From: Methylobacter sp. | GTDB lineage: Bacteria > Pseudomonadota > Gammaproteobacteria > Methylococcales > Methylomonadaceae | Direction: 5' to 3' | Assembly: GCF_030680395.1 (NCBI RefSeq) | Contig: NZ_JAUXVR010000024.1 | Span: 22,316 to 86,315, forward strand | DNA: 64,000 bases | Shown here: positions 38,569 through 47,428 of the stretch, in pieces | How the letters are laid out: every line of letters begins with the position of its first letter | Position numbering within the stretch: the stretch's first letter is position 1 | Made by a program: the position numbers and the translations under genes | Notes under the pieces: model-generated | Database searches by the model: none | The model's input: only the letters and a program-made list of their open reading frames with translations | What the model was told of the DNA's origin: nothing

Positions 38569-39188
38569 TCCGAAGCCTCCGCGAGCGCGTTCCGCTGTTG
38601 CAATTGTTTCGATTTGGCGAGTTTTGACGTCACCACCGCGGCGCGTTCGGTTTCGCCGAGATAAATACGGATGCGCTGGATGTTGCGGTGCGCGGTCGGA
38701 ATCAGGACTTTGTCGAACAAATTGACCCGTTGCGTCACCCGCCGTAATTGCAGGCGCAAAATATCCAGGCGCTGGGCGGCAATCTCGGCGCGCAGCCGGC
38801 AGGTTTTGGCGTCTTTCAAACGCTGCACCAGCATGTCGAGCCAGGCAGGCGTCGCCAACGGTGAATAGTCGGCGACTTGGCAATCAAGCGATTCCAGTAC
38901 CGGCAGCCTGACGCCGACGATATTCTGTTCACCCAGCTTATAGCCTTTGACGACCACCAAATCGCGCAAATGCAGACCTTCATCGGCGAGCATCGGCAAT
39001 TCCTCGCCGATGCGTGTTTCCAAAGCGTCGATCTGCGCCACGGCGACCGCGTGTTCTTCCTGCGCCTTCTGCGCTTCCATCGTCAATTGCCGGCGTTTCA
39101 GGTCGAGCGACGGCAACAGACGCTTATAGAGCTTCAACTGTTCCTGTTGGTGATGCAGCGATTGCTTGCTGAGTTTCAGCTTGGCCAT
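38565..39188 (-). CDS. atpD: V-type ATP synthase subunit D
   Basis: This is the central rotor shaft subunit, 207 residues, a long antiparallel coiled coil. The N-terminal MAKLKLSKQSLHHQQEQLKLY and C-terminal VNLFDKVLIPTAHRNIQRIRIYLGETERAAVVTSKLAKSK match the family. The stop overlaps the atpI start (ATGA), and the start is 6 bases after the B subunit stop, showing tight coupling. Confidence 0.93.
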   Translation of the reverse strand: MAKLKLSKQSLHHQQEQLKLYKRLLPSLDLKRRQLTMEAQKAQEEHAVAVAQIDALETRIGEELPMLADEGLHLRDLVVVKGYKLGEQNIVGVRLPVLESLDCQVADYSPLATPAWLDMLVQRLKDAKTCRLRAEIAAQRLDILRLQLRRVTQRVNLFDKVLIPTAHRNIQRIRIYLGETERAAVVTSKLAKSKQLQQRNALAEASE

Positions 39189-39194
39189 GGCGTG

Positions 39195-40538
39195 TTACCC
39201 CTGCGCTGCTTGGTTAGATTGTTGCGGAAAATATTTGTCGACCAGATTTTTTTTCATCAGCAACTCGTCTTTACTGAAACACTCCGCCAAGGTCTGCCAG
39301 CATAAATCCAGCGCTTCGATGACCGGGATGGAAACCTTGATATCCATGAATCGCCCCTTGAACAACTTACCGAACTTCAACAGCTTGTGGTCGAAAGGCG
39401 ACAATTCGAAAGCCATCTCCTGCTTCTTTTGCGCTTCGACCGAGCCGGAATAAAAGCGGATCATCGTGTTCATGATCTGGCTGTGATCCTCGCGCGTGGC
39501 CTTGCCGATGACGTGCTGCTTCAGACGCGACAAGGAACCGAACGGGTCGATAAAGCCGTCGTGCAGATAAAACTGTCCTTCGGTGATATAGCCGGTATTG
39601 TCGGGAACCGGATGGGTGACATCATCCCCCGGCATGGTGGTCGCGGTCAGAATAGTGACAGAACCTGCGCCCTTGAAGCCGCAGGCTTTTTCATAGCGTT
39701 GCGCGAACTGTGTGTACAAATCGCCCATATAGCCACGCACGGCTGGAATCCGTTCCTGAGCGACACCGAGCTCTTTCATCGCATCGGCGTAAGCGGTCAT
39801 GTCGGTCAACAACACCAGCACCCGCTTGTTTTCCTCGACCGCCATTTTTTCGGCCACAGCCAAAGCCATATCCGGTATTATCAAGCGCTCGACCAACGGG
39901 TCCGAAGCTTGATTGACATACATCACCGTCCGGTGAAACACGCCATGGGCTTCGAACGAGGTGCGGAAGAAGTGGTAATCGTCGAAAATCAAACCCATGC
40001 CGCCAAACACCAACACATCGGCATTGGCCTGAAAGCCGATGCGGGCGAGCAATTCGTTATACGGCTCGCCCGCAACCGAGAAAATCGGTATTTTTTGGCT
40101 TTCGACCAGACAATTGAACAGATCGATCATCGGAACCTTGGTTTCGATCATGTGCGTCGGCATCACACGCATCACCGGATTAACGGTCGGCCCCCCCACC
40201 GGAATGCGAGGATCGACAGCGAGTTCCGGCCCGCCATCAATCGGATCGCCGGAGCCACGGAATATCCTGCCCAGAATGTTGGGTGAATAAACGACGTCCA
40301 GACTGCGTCCGAGAAAATTCACCGTAGCGCCGGTGGACAGGCCCTTGCCGCCGGAAAATACCTGAAGACTGACAATATCGCGGTCCAGATCGACAACTTT
40401 CGCCAGGGAACTCTCGCCATCGGTGTTTTCAACAACGGCCATTTCGCCGAAAGCCCGGCCTTTGGCGCGAACCCGAATGGTGTCGCCGACAATTTCGAGA
40501 AGACGGGTGTGGCGGGCGAGATTATTAATTTGATTCAT
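39195..40538 (-). CDS. atpB: V-type ATP synthase subunit B
   Basis: The non-catalytic nucleotide-binding subunit, 447 residues. It lacks a Walker A motif, as expected for B (AGEPYNELLARIGFQA takes that position). RVLVLLTDMTAYADAMKE and the ILTATTMPGDDVTHPVPDNTGYITEGQ region (here abbreviated across the family motif) identify it. It is the first gene of the operon B-D-I-K-E-DUF2764-A-PPK2-DUF47. No F, C or G/H genes are recognisable. Confidence 0.94.
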   Translation of the reverse strand: MNQINNLARHTRLLEIVGDTIRVRAKGRAFGEMAVVENTDGESSLAKVVDLDRDIVSLQVFSGGKGLSTGATVNFLGRSLDVVYSPNILGRIFRGSGDPIDGGPELAVDPRIPVGGPTVNPVMRVMPTHMIETKVPMIDLFNCLVESQKIPIFSVAGEPYNELLARIGFQANADVLVFGGMGLIFDDYHFFRTSFEAHGVFHRTVMYVNQASDPLVERLIIPDMALAVAEKMAVEENKRVLVLLTDMTAYADAMKELGVAQERIPAVRGYMGDLYTQFAQRYEKACGFKGAGSVTILTATTMPGDDVTHPVPDNTGYITEGQFYLHDGFIDPFGSLSRLKQHVIGKATREDHSQIMNTMIRFYSGSVEAQKKQEMAFELSPFDHKLLKFGKLFKGRFMDIKVSIPVIEALDLCWQTLAECFSKDELLMKKNLVDKYFPQQSNQAAQG

Positions 40539-41228
40539 TACGAAAGCTCCCTATGATCAACACCCAAAAAGCAAAGAGTTAATATCGCTGTTTGCCGGAA
40601 TGGCGCATTAGCTGGAGAACATACTATTCCTGCGTAAGCAGGTCGCGCTATTGGACCTTAGTCCAAGGCTCATGTTGGAGTCTCATCTTGTACCAGGACG
40701 CTTACTTGTTAAGGGGCGCAATGAAGTCTAAGCACATAGTCGATTGCCTATCAGCGAGGCAATCCAAACTCGACGAGAGAAATTTCCGAGTGAGGGGTGT
40801 CGCAATTGGAGAGAAGTTTAACGTTGCTCAGTAAACTGTTTTTAATTCTAGTGGCTTACGGAATCCGTGTCTTTGTCATGCATAATGAAACATATCGGGG
40901 TTTGGGATGCTGATAGTGAAAAATTATGATAACTACGAATAGCTGCTATCGACCCCTTGCGGCCATTCGCCCCTCTGTACTCCGTGCGTCTGTTTTCTGT
41001 CCCTTTGCCAACGTTCATTTCAGGCTACTTTTGAAGTAGCTCATTAAAGCAGGCTGGCCTGGGCGACGACGTATGTGACCTTATACAAGGTCTTGGGCGG
41101 GGGATGGTAATCGTCCCGATACATCGCATTGGAAGTTGATGTACGATAAGTAGAGGTTGATCTTAACTTAGGCAATAACACTAAATCGCATGCTGCGTAA
41201 CCACTACATCTTTTAGGAGAAGGTATCG
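40539..41228. other. Intergenic region between the atp operon and the HD-GYP gene
   Basis: This 690-bp stretch must hold divergent promoters. It contains a dispersed repeat (40653-40760) and a 7-bp hairpin GCTACTT-TTG-AAGTAGC at 41024-41040. I find no convincing gene. Confidence 0.5.
40653..40760 (+). repeat. Dispersed intergenic repeat, copy 1
   Basis: This matches 63561-63660 in the same orientation: shared words are GTCCAAG, TCATGTT, CTCATCTTGTACC, GGACGCTTA, TTGTT and ATTGCCT with substitutions and short indels. TGGACCTTAGTCCA at its start is palindromic. Confidence 0.65.
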
Positions 41229-42551
41229 ATGCAAGCACGAATTCGTTCCTTACGGAAGATATTGATAGTCCGGTTGATAGCCTTGTCGGCTGTGGTGTCT
41301 ATTCTGGCAGGCGCCGGCACATTCTTTTTGGAGCGCAATAAGTTTGAGACAGTCATCGCTGAGCGCACCAATCTCTCCGTCGAGTTATTGAGACTACGGA
41401 TACTAGATATCGCGGCAATCAGTCATCGCCCTTGGGAAACCCTGGTGCAGCAAGCGGTAGACGATTTGGAGAAAGTGTCTTCGGATAGTGCATTTGGGCA
41501 TTTTGTTTGGTTATCGATTCGCCATGCCGAAGGCTTGGAAATCGGGCGTATGGCCGATTTGGACTATCCCGAGCTTCAAACTTTGATTCAGGAGCATGAC
41601 CGGAAAGCGGCCGCTACCGGAAACAAGGTTGCCTTGACGCTATTGGTGGGGCCTGACGGCAACCCTGTGTATGCGATTGGCTTGAACATCACCGATCCGG
41701 AAAGTCAAATCAAGGCGACATTACGAGGCCTCTATACGATTGCTCCAGAGGCTGTCGCGGCATTCTGGCGCGATATTATCCATTCGGTCGCAGCTTCGGT
41801 ATTGCTTGTACTGCTAGTGACAGCATTGCATTATCCGGTGGTAAGCCGGTTGTTCGATCACCTTGGACGATTGTCGATACATCTGCTGGATGCGAATCTG
41901 GAAACCTTACAAGCTTTTGGCAGTGCGATCGCCAAACGCGACAGTGACACCGATGCGCATAATTTTAGGGTGACTATCTATGCCGTAAGGCTCGCCGAGG
42001 CTGCGGGGCTAAAGGCCGGTAGTATTCGCAGGCTGATCAAGGGCGCCTTTTTGCATGACATCGGCAAAATCGCAATCCGGGATCATATATTGCTAAAACC
42101 CGGAAAGCTGGATGCCGACGAATTCGAAGTCATGAAGACCCACGTCCGCCATGGACTGGATATCATCAGCCATTGCCAATGGCTACGCGATGCCGGTGAT
42201 GTCGTCGGTAATCACCATGAAAAATTCGACGGCAGCGGTTACTATTCAAGTCTGAAAGCGCAGGAAATTCCTCCTGCTGCACGTATTTTTGCCATCGTTG
42301 ATGTCTTCGATGCCTTAACGTCGGCGCGCCCTTACAAATTGGCGTTCAGCTACCAAGAATCGATAGATTACCTCCAGCGAGAGGCAGGTAAGCATTTCGA
42401 TCCGGAGTTGTTGGATATTTTCCTTGGTATCGTCGAGCCCTTGCATCAGCGATTTGCACAACATGAAGAATATGCCAGAAACGAATTGGCCGAAATTATT
42501 CAACAATACTTTAAGTGCGATATTTCCGATTTATTCGACGAAAATCGTTAA
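41229..42551 (+). CDS. Membrane-bound HD-GYP-like phosphohydrolase
   Basis: A 440-residue sensor protein. TM1 (residues about 12-37) and TM2 (about 180-205) flank a periplasmic domain of about 140 residues. The C-terminal HD-GYP-type domain has HDIGKIAIRDHILLKPGKL, THVRHGLDII, NHHEKFDGSGYYSSL and DVFDALTSARPYK. The HD metal ligands are intact, but the GYP signature reads GYY, and the following Lys-Gly is changed. The family degrades cyclic di-GMP; activity here is uncertain because of the variant loop. AGGAGAAGG sits just before the ATG. It is monocistronic, preceding a MITE. Confidence 0.88.
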   Translation: MQARIRSLRKILIVRLIALSAVVSILAGAGTFFLERNKFETVIAERTNLSVELLRLRILDIAAISHRPWETLVQQAVDDLEKVSSDSAFGHFVWLSIRHAEGLEIGRMADLDYPELQTLIQEHDRKAAATGNKVALTLLVGPDGNPVYAIGLNITDPESQIKATLRGLYTIAPEAVAAFWRDIIHSVAASVLLVLLVTALHYPVVSRLFDHLGRLSIHLLDANLETLQAFGSAIAKRDSDTDAHNFRVTIYAVRLAEAAGLKAGSIRRLIKGAFLHDIGKIAIRDHILLKPGKLDADEFEVMKTHVRHGLDIISHCQWLRDAGDVVGNHHEKFDGSGYYSSLKAQEIPPAARIFAIVDVFDALTSARPYKLAFSYQESIDYLQREAGKHFDPELLDIFLGIVEPLHQRFAQHEEYARNELAEIIQQYFKCDISDLFDENR

Positions 42552-42617
42552 CTGAGGACTAATTCAGGCCAGAAAATGAACTTTGATGATGCGCAAATGA
42601 TTTCAGATAGTTCGTAA

Positions 42618-43257
42618 CTAATGTTACGCAGGCAGATGATAAATAAGCGTTGTCCACGAAAGCCAAAAGCAGGCGCCTCTACGACTGCATGGACGCAGGA
42701 GGTAGAGCACCAACAGTAGGCGCTTTAGGCGACGCAGGAGCAGTTGCCGAGGCGACACGAAAAGCACGAAAAAACCGGTTCCAAGGATGCCATCAGCAAA
42801 GTGCCCAGCCCCAAGTTGTCCCTCATCGTTATATACAAGTCTGTTCAAGAATCGTCATACCGGCAGGGATGCCGGTCGACTGCATGGACAGATTTTTGCT
42901 CCTGCAAAATCTGCATTCCCCACATCCCTGTGGGTTATGCAGGAGGTAGAGCAACGCAGGGCAGAAAAATGCTCCTGCATTTTCTGCATTCATTACATCC
43001 ATGTAACTTAGCAGTTGCCTGATCCAGCGCCATGGACGGTAACTTCGCGGCTCTACAGGTACTTGAAGTAACGCAAAGTCACCTCCCTGTGCCTGGGTTT
43101 CGGCATCCCTGCCAGAACGACGGTCTCTCACAGACACGGGTGTATAACGGATTTGGGAGTCTGCGAATGAATGCCGGGTATGACGCCGTTAGCGAGAAAC
43201 CCATAGCTGATATTTTTCGTGCCTTTCGTACTTTTCGTGGGCAGTGCGCAACATCAG
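42618..43257. mobile_element. MITE-like element, copy 1 (640 bp, with internal insertions)
   Basis: The ends are CTAATGTTACGCA (42618-42630) and TGCGCAACATCAG (43245-43257), an inverted pair matching at 11 of 13 positions. Directly outside lie identical 7-bp duplications TTCGTAA (42611-42617 and 43258-43264). The body is almost the same as the element at 51776-52232 but carries two extra stretches: about 39 bp flanked by the direct repeat GACGCAGGA, and about 150 bp after GGGATGCCGGT that breaks an internal REP arm. There is no transposase, so it would depend on an enzyme supplied elsewhere. Confidence 0.85.
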
Positions 43258-43264
43258 TTCGTAA

Positions 43265-43594
43265 TTAGTACAAATGCTTACCTGATTACCAACAAGCTTC
43301 ATCTGCTTCCGGTAATTGTTACGCCCTAAAGGCTACGCCACAAACTTAAGATTTATTGCATTGGTATTTGTACTTATTGTTATTCTGTTAAAAATAAGGA
43401 AAATCAATTGTAAGTATAAGCAGAGCTGTTCCTGAATTGATTTGGAGGTCAATTTGTTTCAACTGGCTGAAGCTTATAGCTAATCAGGTTGCAAAAATAT
43501 TTATTTTCTAATGTGCGCAAATTACATTAGAAAATAAAGGTAGTTCCTGATCGACGCCGCGGTTTCTTTATTTCTCAAAGGGCATGGACATGCG
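43265..43594. other. AT-rich intergenic stretch
   Basis: No gene or clear hairpin is visible between the MITE and the chimeric efflux gene. The low GC contrasts with the GC-rich gene that follows. Confidence 0.4.
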
Positions 43595-45283
43595 ATGAGT
43601 AAATCTTGTTGGATATTATTTCTGGCTAGTTTATCCGGCTGCATGGTGGGTCCCGATTATCGAGAGCCCGTGCCCGTCGTCTCGAACCGCTGGCAGGCCG
43701 GAAGGGAACCCGCCGCCGGTCTGAAACCGATCGATCCGGAGACCCTCAAAACCTGGTGGAAAAGCTTCGGCGATGCCAGGCCGGACCTCCTGATTCTCGA
43801 CGAGCCGACTTCCGGCGTTGATCCGGTGGCGCGGGACGGTTTCTGGGAGCTGATCATTGACCTCGCTCGCCGCGACCGGGTCACCATCTTCATTACCACC
43901 CACTTCATGAACGAGGCCGAGCGTTGCGACCGTATCTCGCTGATGCATGCGGGCAAGGTGCTCGCCAGCGACAGCCCCGCCGCGCTGGTCGAGAGAAGCG
44001 GCTGTGCCACGCTGGAAGAAGCCTTCATGGATTATCTCAAGGAAGCGAGCGGCCTGGACGACGAGCCGACGGGCACAGGCCCAACCCAGGCCGCCGGCAC
44101 GCCCTTCCAGGCGTCGGTCCCGGCGCGCGGCCATTCCGCCCAGCCCGGCGACCGCTTCAGCCTACGGCGCCTGTTCAGCTACACCCTGCGCGAAACGCTG
44201 GAACTGCGCCGCGATCCCATTCGCGGGTCAATCGCCCTGCTCGGCACGCTGTTTCTGATGGTCACCTTCAGTTACGGCATCAATTTGGACATCGAGAATC
44301 TGCGCTTTGCCGTGCTCGACCGCGACCAGACCCTGCTTAGTCAGAACTACGCCCTTGAGGTCGGCGGTGCTTCGCGCTACTTCATCGAGCAGTCGCCGAT
44401 CACTGACTACGACGACCTCGATCGCCGCATGCGCAGCGGCGAACTGAGCCTGGCGCTGGAAATGCCGCCCAACTTCGGGCGCGATGTCGAACGCGGCAAT
44501 GCGGTCAAAATCGGTACCTGGATCGACGGTGCCATGCCTTTCCGCGCCGAGACTTTGCGCGGCTATGTGGCGGCCATGCACCAGGGCTGGCTGCTGGAGC
44601 AAGCGCGACGTCGTGCGACGAGCGGTGTGCCTGCCGGGCTGATCAATATCGAAACGCGCTACCGCTACAACCCCGACGTCAAAAGCCTGCCGGCCATCGT
44701 GCCGGCCGTGATCCCGATGCTGCTGATGATGATCCTGTCCATGCTCAGCGCGCTTAGCGTGGTGCGCGAAAAGGAGCTGGGCTCCATTCTCAATCTGTAC
44801 ACCACACCGGTGAGCAAGACGGAGTTTATCCTCGGCAAGCAACTGCCCTATATCGCCATCGGCATGATCAACTTCTTCCTCGTCTCTGCCATGGCGGTGT
44901 TCGTTTTCGGTGTGCCACACAAGGGCGACTTCCTGTTCCTGACCTTGGCCGCGCTGCTCTACGTGGGCACCTGCACAGGCCTTGGGATGTTGGTCTCGGT
45001 TTTCACCCGCACCCAGATCGCCGCCATCTATGCCAGCTTCCTCGTCAGTTACATCCCGTCCGCACGCTTTTCCGGGATGATCGATCCGGTAGCCTCCCTG
45101 GAGGGCGGAGCCCACTTCACCGGGGACATCTTTCCCGGTACGTATTTCCTGACCATTTGCCGTGGTACCTTTTCCAAGGCTCTGGGTTTCGCCGATCTCA
45201 GTCCCACCTTGCTGCCGCTCGCCTTCGCCATTGCGGTGATCCTGGGCCTGAGTATCGCACTGCTGAACAGGCAGGAGCGTTGA
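43595..45283 (+). CDS. Chimeric efflux remnant: OMF lipoprotein N-terminus fused to RbbA-like ABC C-terminus
   Basis: This 562-residue frame joins two unrelated gene parts. Residues 1 to about 61 are the start of an outer-membrane factor lipoprotein (lipobox [25 protein letters not shown]). From residue about 62 it becomes the second half of an ABC ATPase starting just before Walker B ([15 protein letters not shown], switch His in [15 protein letters not shown]) with Walker A and the signature motif missing. An ABC-2 permease then follows (about residues 185-562, with TM1 near 210 and a cluster from 375). The second part resembles the C-terminus of RbbA/YhiH. A deletion across an OMF-HlyD-rbbA cluster is the likely origin. 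It cannot bind ATP normally. It is GC-rich compared with the backbone, suggesting transfer. Confidence 0.82.
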   Translation: MSKSCWILFLASLSGCMVGPDYREPVPVVSNRWQAGREPAAGLKPIDPETLKTWWKSFGDARPDLLILDEPTSGVDPVARDGFWELIIDLARRDRVTIFITTHFMNEAERCDRISLMHAGKVLASDSPAALVERSGCATLEEAFMDYLKEASGLDDEPTGTGPTQAAGTPFQASVPARGHSAQPGDRFSLRRLFSYTLRETLELRRDPIRGSIALLGTLFLMVTFSYGINLDIENLRFAVLDRDQTLLSQNYALEVGGASRYFIEQSPITDYDDLDRRMRSGELSLALEMPPNFGRDVERGNAVKIGTWIDGAMPFRAETLRGYVAAMHQGWLLEQARRRATSGVPAGLINIETRYRYNPDVKSLPAIVPAVIPMLLMMILSMLSALSVVREKELGSILNLYTTPVSKTEFILGKQLPYIAIGMINFFLVSAMAVFVFGVPHKGDFLFLTLAALLYVGTCTGLGMLVSVFTRTQIAAIYASFLVSYIPSARFSGMIDPVASLEGGAHFTGDIFPGTYFLTICRGTFSKALGFADLSPTLLPLAFAIAVILGLSIALLNRQER

Positions 45284-45335
45284 TCTCGAGGAGAAAACAG
45301 TTGATTTTTCATGTCCATAAGAAGAAGTACCTGCA

Positions 45336-45782
45336 ATGAATCAGTCAATCATCAGCGCGCTCGCCGCAGTTCTCGGGTCTCTGGTCGGGGGGGCGTCCAG
45401 CATTGCGACCGCATGGTTTACACAAAGAGCCCAAAGCCGGCAGGAATCGGTGAATGCGGAAATTCGACGGCGCGAACTGGTGTATACCGAGTTCATCAAT
45501 GAATGCTCGAAGTTGGCGATTGATGCCTTCAATCACACACTTGATAATCCTGAAACACTGATGAATGCGTATGCGCTTCTGAACCGTATCAGGCTTACTT
45601 CGTCGGATTCGGTCGTTGATGCCGCGGACCAAACGATCAAGGGCATCGTGGAACAGTATTTTCGACCCAATCTGTCCATGGAAGAACTGCAAAGAATGAC
45701 GGCTGCAGGGCGTGCAGACCCACTAAAAGAGTTCAGTGTCAGCTGCAGACAGGACCTGCGCCGACTGAGTCGTGAGAGCTAA
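45336..45782 (+). CDS. Small membrane-anchored hypothetical protein, 148 aa
   Basis: An N-terminal hydrophobic segment (IISALAAVLGSLVGGASSIATAWF) is followed by a helical, charged domain (QSRQESVNAEIRRRELVYTEF, LMNAYALLNRIRLTSSDSVVDAA). It looks like a type-II-anchored cytoplasmic coiled coil of a widespread unnamed family. It lies 52 bp after the chimeric gene, but no functional link is evident. Confidence 0.7.
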   Translation: MNQSIISALAAVLGSLVGGASSIATAWFTQRAQSRQESVNAEIRRRELVYTEFINECSKLAIDAFNHTLDNPETLMNAYALLNRIRLTSSDSVVDAADQTIKGIVEQYFRPNLSMEELQRMTAAGRADPLKEFSVSCRQDLRRLSRES

Positions 45783-45822
45783 GGATATGGTCTGTAATAA
45801 CTTCCCAATATAGATTAGGTGA

Positions 45823-45869
45823 AATGTTTCCGTTCGCCCTGAGCTTGTCGAAGGGTGAACGGAAACATT
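45823..45869. repeat. 18-bp stem palindromic repeat
   Basis: AATGTTTCCGTTCGCCCT (45823-45840) pairs with AGGGTGAACGGAAACATT (45852-45869) with one wobble, around the loop GAGCTTGTCGA. The core GTTCGCCCTGAGCTTGTCGA is a widely scattered bacterial intergenic repeat. Confidence 0.75.
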
Positions 45870-46135
45870 CAAAAATGGTACACTGGCGAAAATCGATCAA
45901 GAATACTTAGTCGCCAGTGAACGGTTGGTCAACCTTAAAGCAGTCATTCAGCAACCGCCATTGATCGTCAACACCCGACTCTAAGCCGACCAGCGAGGTT
46001 CTGCAAGATTCATTTTAATTCAATAGGGACGTACTACTATTTCCATAAAACATGGTATGCGCCCATTTTCGATCTAAACCGTGTAGCCAACAGGGCCGAG
46101 CCGAAGCGATGAAAAAAATAGGTTATAGAGACTCA
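45870..46135. other. Intergenic stretch with a second inverted repeat
   Basis: CACTGGCGA (45881-45889) mirrors TCGCCAGTG (45911-45919). A short open frame runs through it (KIDQEYLVASERLVNLKAV) to a stop at 45982 and may be a relic of a mobile gene, but I cannot name it. Confidence 0.4.
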
Positions 46136-47428
46136 TTACGTCAGGCCATCCAACCAGCCACCCTTAAACCCAGCTCGCTTTAAGCCAGACACAATGTAGT
46201 GGGAGCGGCGCATGATATCCCAAATTAAACCGGTTCTGTAATTTTCGATCATCAAAATTACAGGTCCTTGGTCTATAGCAAAATGGTAAGGGGTAATCCA
46301 CCATCCTGTGGGGCTATCCGCTACCTCATAGGTCTGGTTGAACGAAGGATAATACCCGTAGCGATTATCCACACCGATATTAAGCTGCGCCATATGATTC
46401 ATGGTAGGTATAACTATTTCCGGGGCAAAGGGAAGTGAAGCAATGGCGACCCATGGCGCAACGGTACCGTCATCTGGCCCGTCGGGCGTTCCACGCGCAA
46501 TATAATCATAGAACTGTCTATCCACACCGTTTATCTTCCTCGTCATCCAACCCGGACCATCGCAAGCAGTGAATCCCCAGCAATGCTCCCCATAGCCAGC
46601 GAATCCATGTGGATTTTGAATTGCGTATTCCTGTTGCAGGTATGTTGCTTGCCGGCTATTCTGAAAATAGTCCGTGTTATGGTCTCGCATAAACTTGTCG
46701 CGAATTCCGTGTAAATCTATCCATAGATGAGAGAGCTGATGTGTGAAAAGCGGCCCGGAATAAAGAATTTCACGTCCATAGATCTTCCTCCACTGATAAG
46801 TTGAGCAGTATGCGGCATAACTCTCTGCAGGAAGTGGAAACGTCTTTGAGCCGAGTCCAAGAATATACAGAAGCAGAGCCTCATCGTAACCCTTCCAGTG
46901 ATGCGGAATAAAGCCACTTTCCGGCCGCCAACCATGAGAGATTGCTGAACCACCATTTAACGCCCACTGCCAATCGGCTTTCCCAAAAAGTTCATCGACT
47001 AGACGCCGCAGCTCATCCTCTTCTTCGTTCTCTTGGTCAAAATAATCGGCACATGTCAACATGCCGGCAAAGAGGAAGGCTGAGTCAATCGTGGACAATT
47101 CGCAGTTCCATACCCGACGACCACTTTTCATGTCGAGAAAATGGTAATAAAAGCCCTTGTATCCGGTGGCATCAGGCTCTGGCCCGTGCGGCGCGTCGCG
47201 AAAAAAGCGCAGCCTCCTTAGGGCGAACGCGGGAGCAAACTCCCTTGAGATGACCCCTCGCTCAACTAATACCGGAAGTGATGCCAAAGCTAGCCCGTCC
47301 GCTGCGATACTAGCAGGTGCGGTTTTATCAGTCTTATCGCGGATGAGGCCGTTGTCTGGGTTGATTTCGTGCAGATAGTACTGAAGAGTAGTCAATTGCA
47401 GACGATTTAGTTCTTCATCATCAAGCAT
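46136..47428 (-). CDS. GH144-like glucanase / glucoamylase-fold protein
   Basis: A 430-residue (alpha/alpha)6-barrel type protein of the glycoamylase-like family that includes endo-beta-1,2-glucanases (GH144). Characteristic pieces are ELSTIDSAFLFAGMLTCADYF (near residue 110), HGWRPESGFIPHHWKGYDEALLLYILGLGS, LFTHQLSHLWIDLHGIRD, GFTACDGPG and TVAPWVAIASLPFAPE. The frame opens at 47485, but ATG 47428 with GGAG upstream gives the natural start MLDDEELNRLQ. No signal peptide is visible, so it would be cytoplasmic. The substrate is inferred from family only. It stands alone. Confidence 0.8.
   Translation of the reverse strand: MLDDEELNRLQLTTLQYYLHEINPDNGLIRDKTDKTAPASIAADGLALASLPVLVERGVISREFAPAFALRRLRFFRDAPHGPEPDATGYKGFYYHFLDMKSGRRVWNCELSTIDSAFLFAGMLTCADYFDQENEEEDELRRLVDELFGKADWQWALNGGSAISHGWRPESGFIPHHWKGYDEALLLYILGLGSKTFPLPAESYAAYCSTYQWRKIYGREILYSGPLFTHQLSHLWIDLHGIRDKFMRDHNTDYFQNSRQATYLQQEYAIQNPHGFAGYGEHCWGFTACDGPGWMTRKINGVDRQFYDYIARGTPDGPDDGTVAPWVAIASLPFAPEIVIPTMNHMAQLNIGVDNRYGYYPSFNQTYEVADSPTGWWITPYHFAIDQGPVILMIENYRTGLIWDIMRRSHYIVSGLKRAGFKGGWLDGLT

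Noticed and set aside
39387..40286. 299-codon plus-strand frame opposite the V-ATPase B gene
   Set aside because: It is a shadow of the B subunit caused by codon bias; the translation is His/Arg-rich and matches no family.
42650..43268. Several 75-100 codon frames in MITE copy 1
   Set aside because: All lie within repeat sequence and none resembles a transposase.
44228..45115. 295-codon minus-strand frame opposite the chimeric ABC gene
   Set aside because: It is long only because of high GC in the opposite gene; the His/Gln-rich translation is not protein-like.
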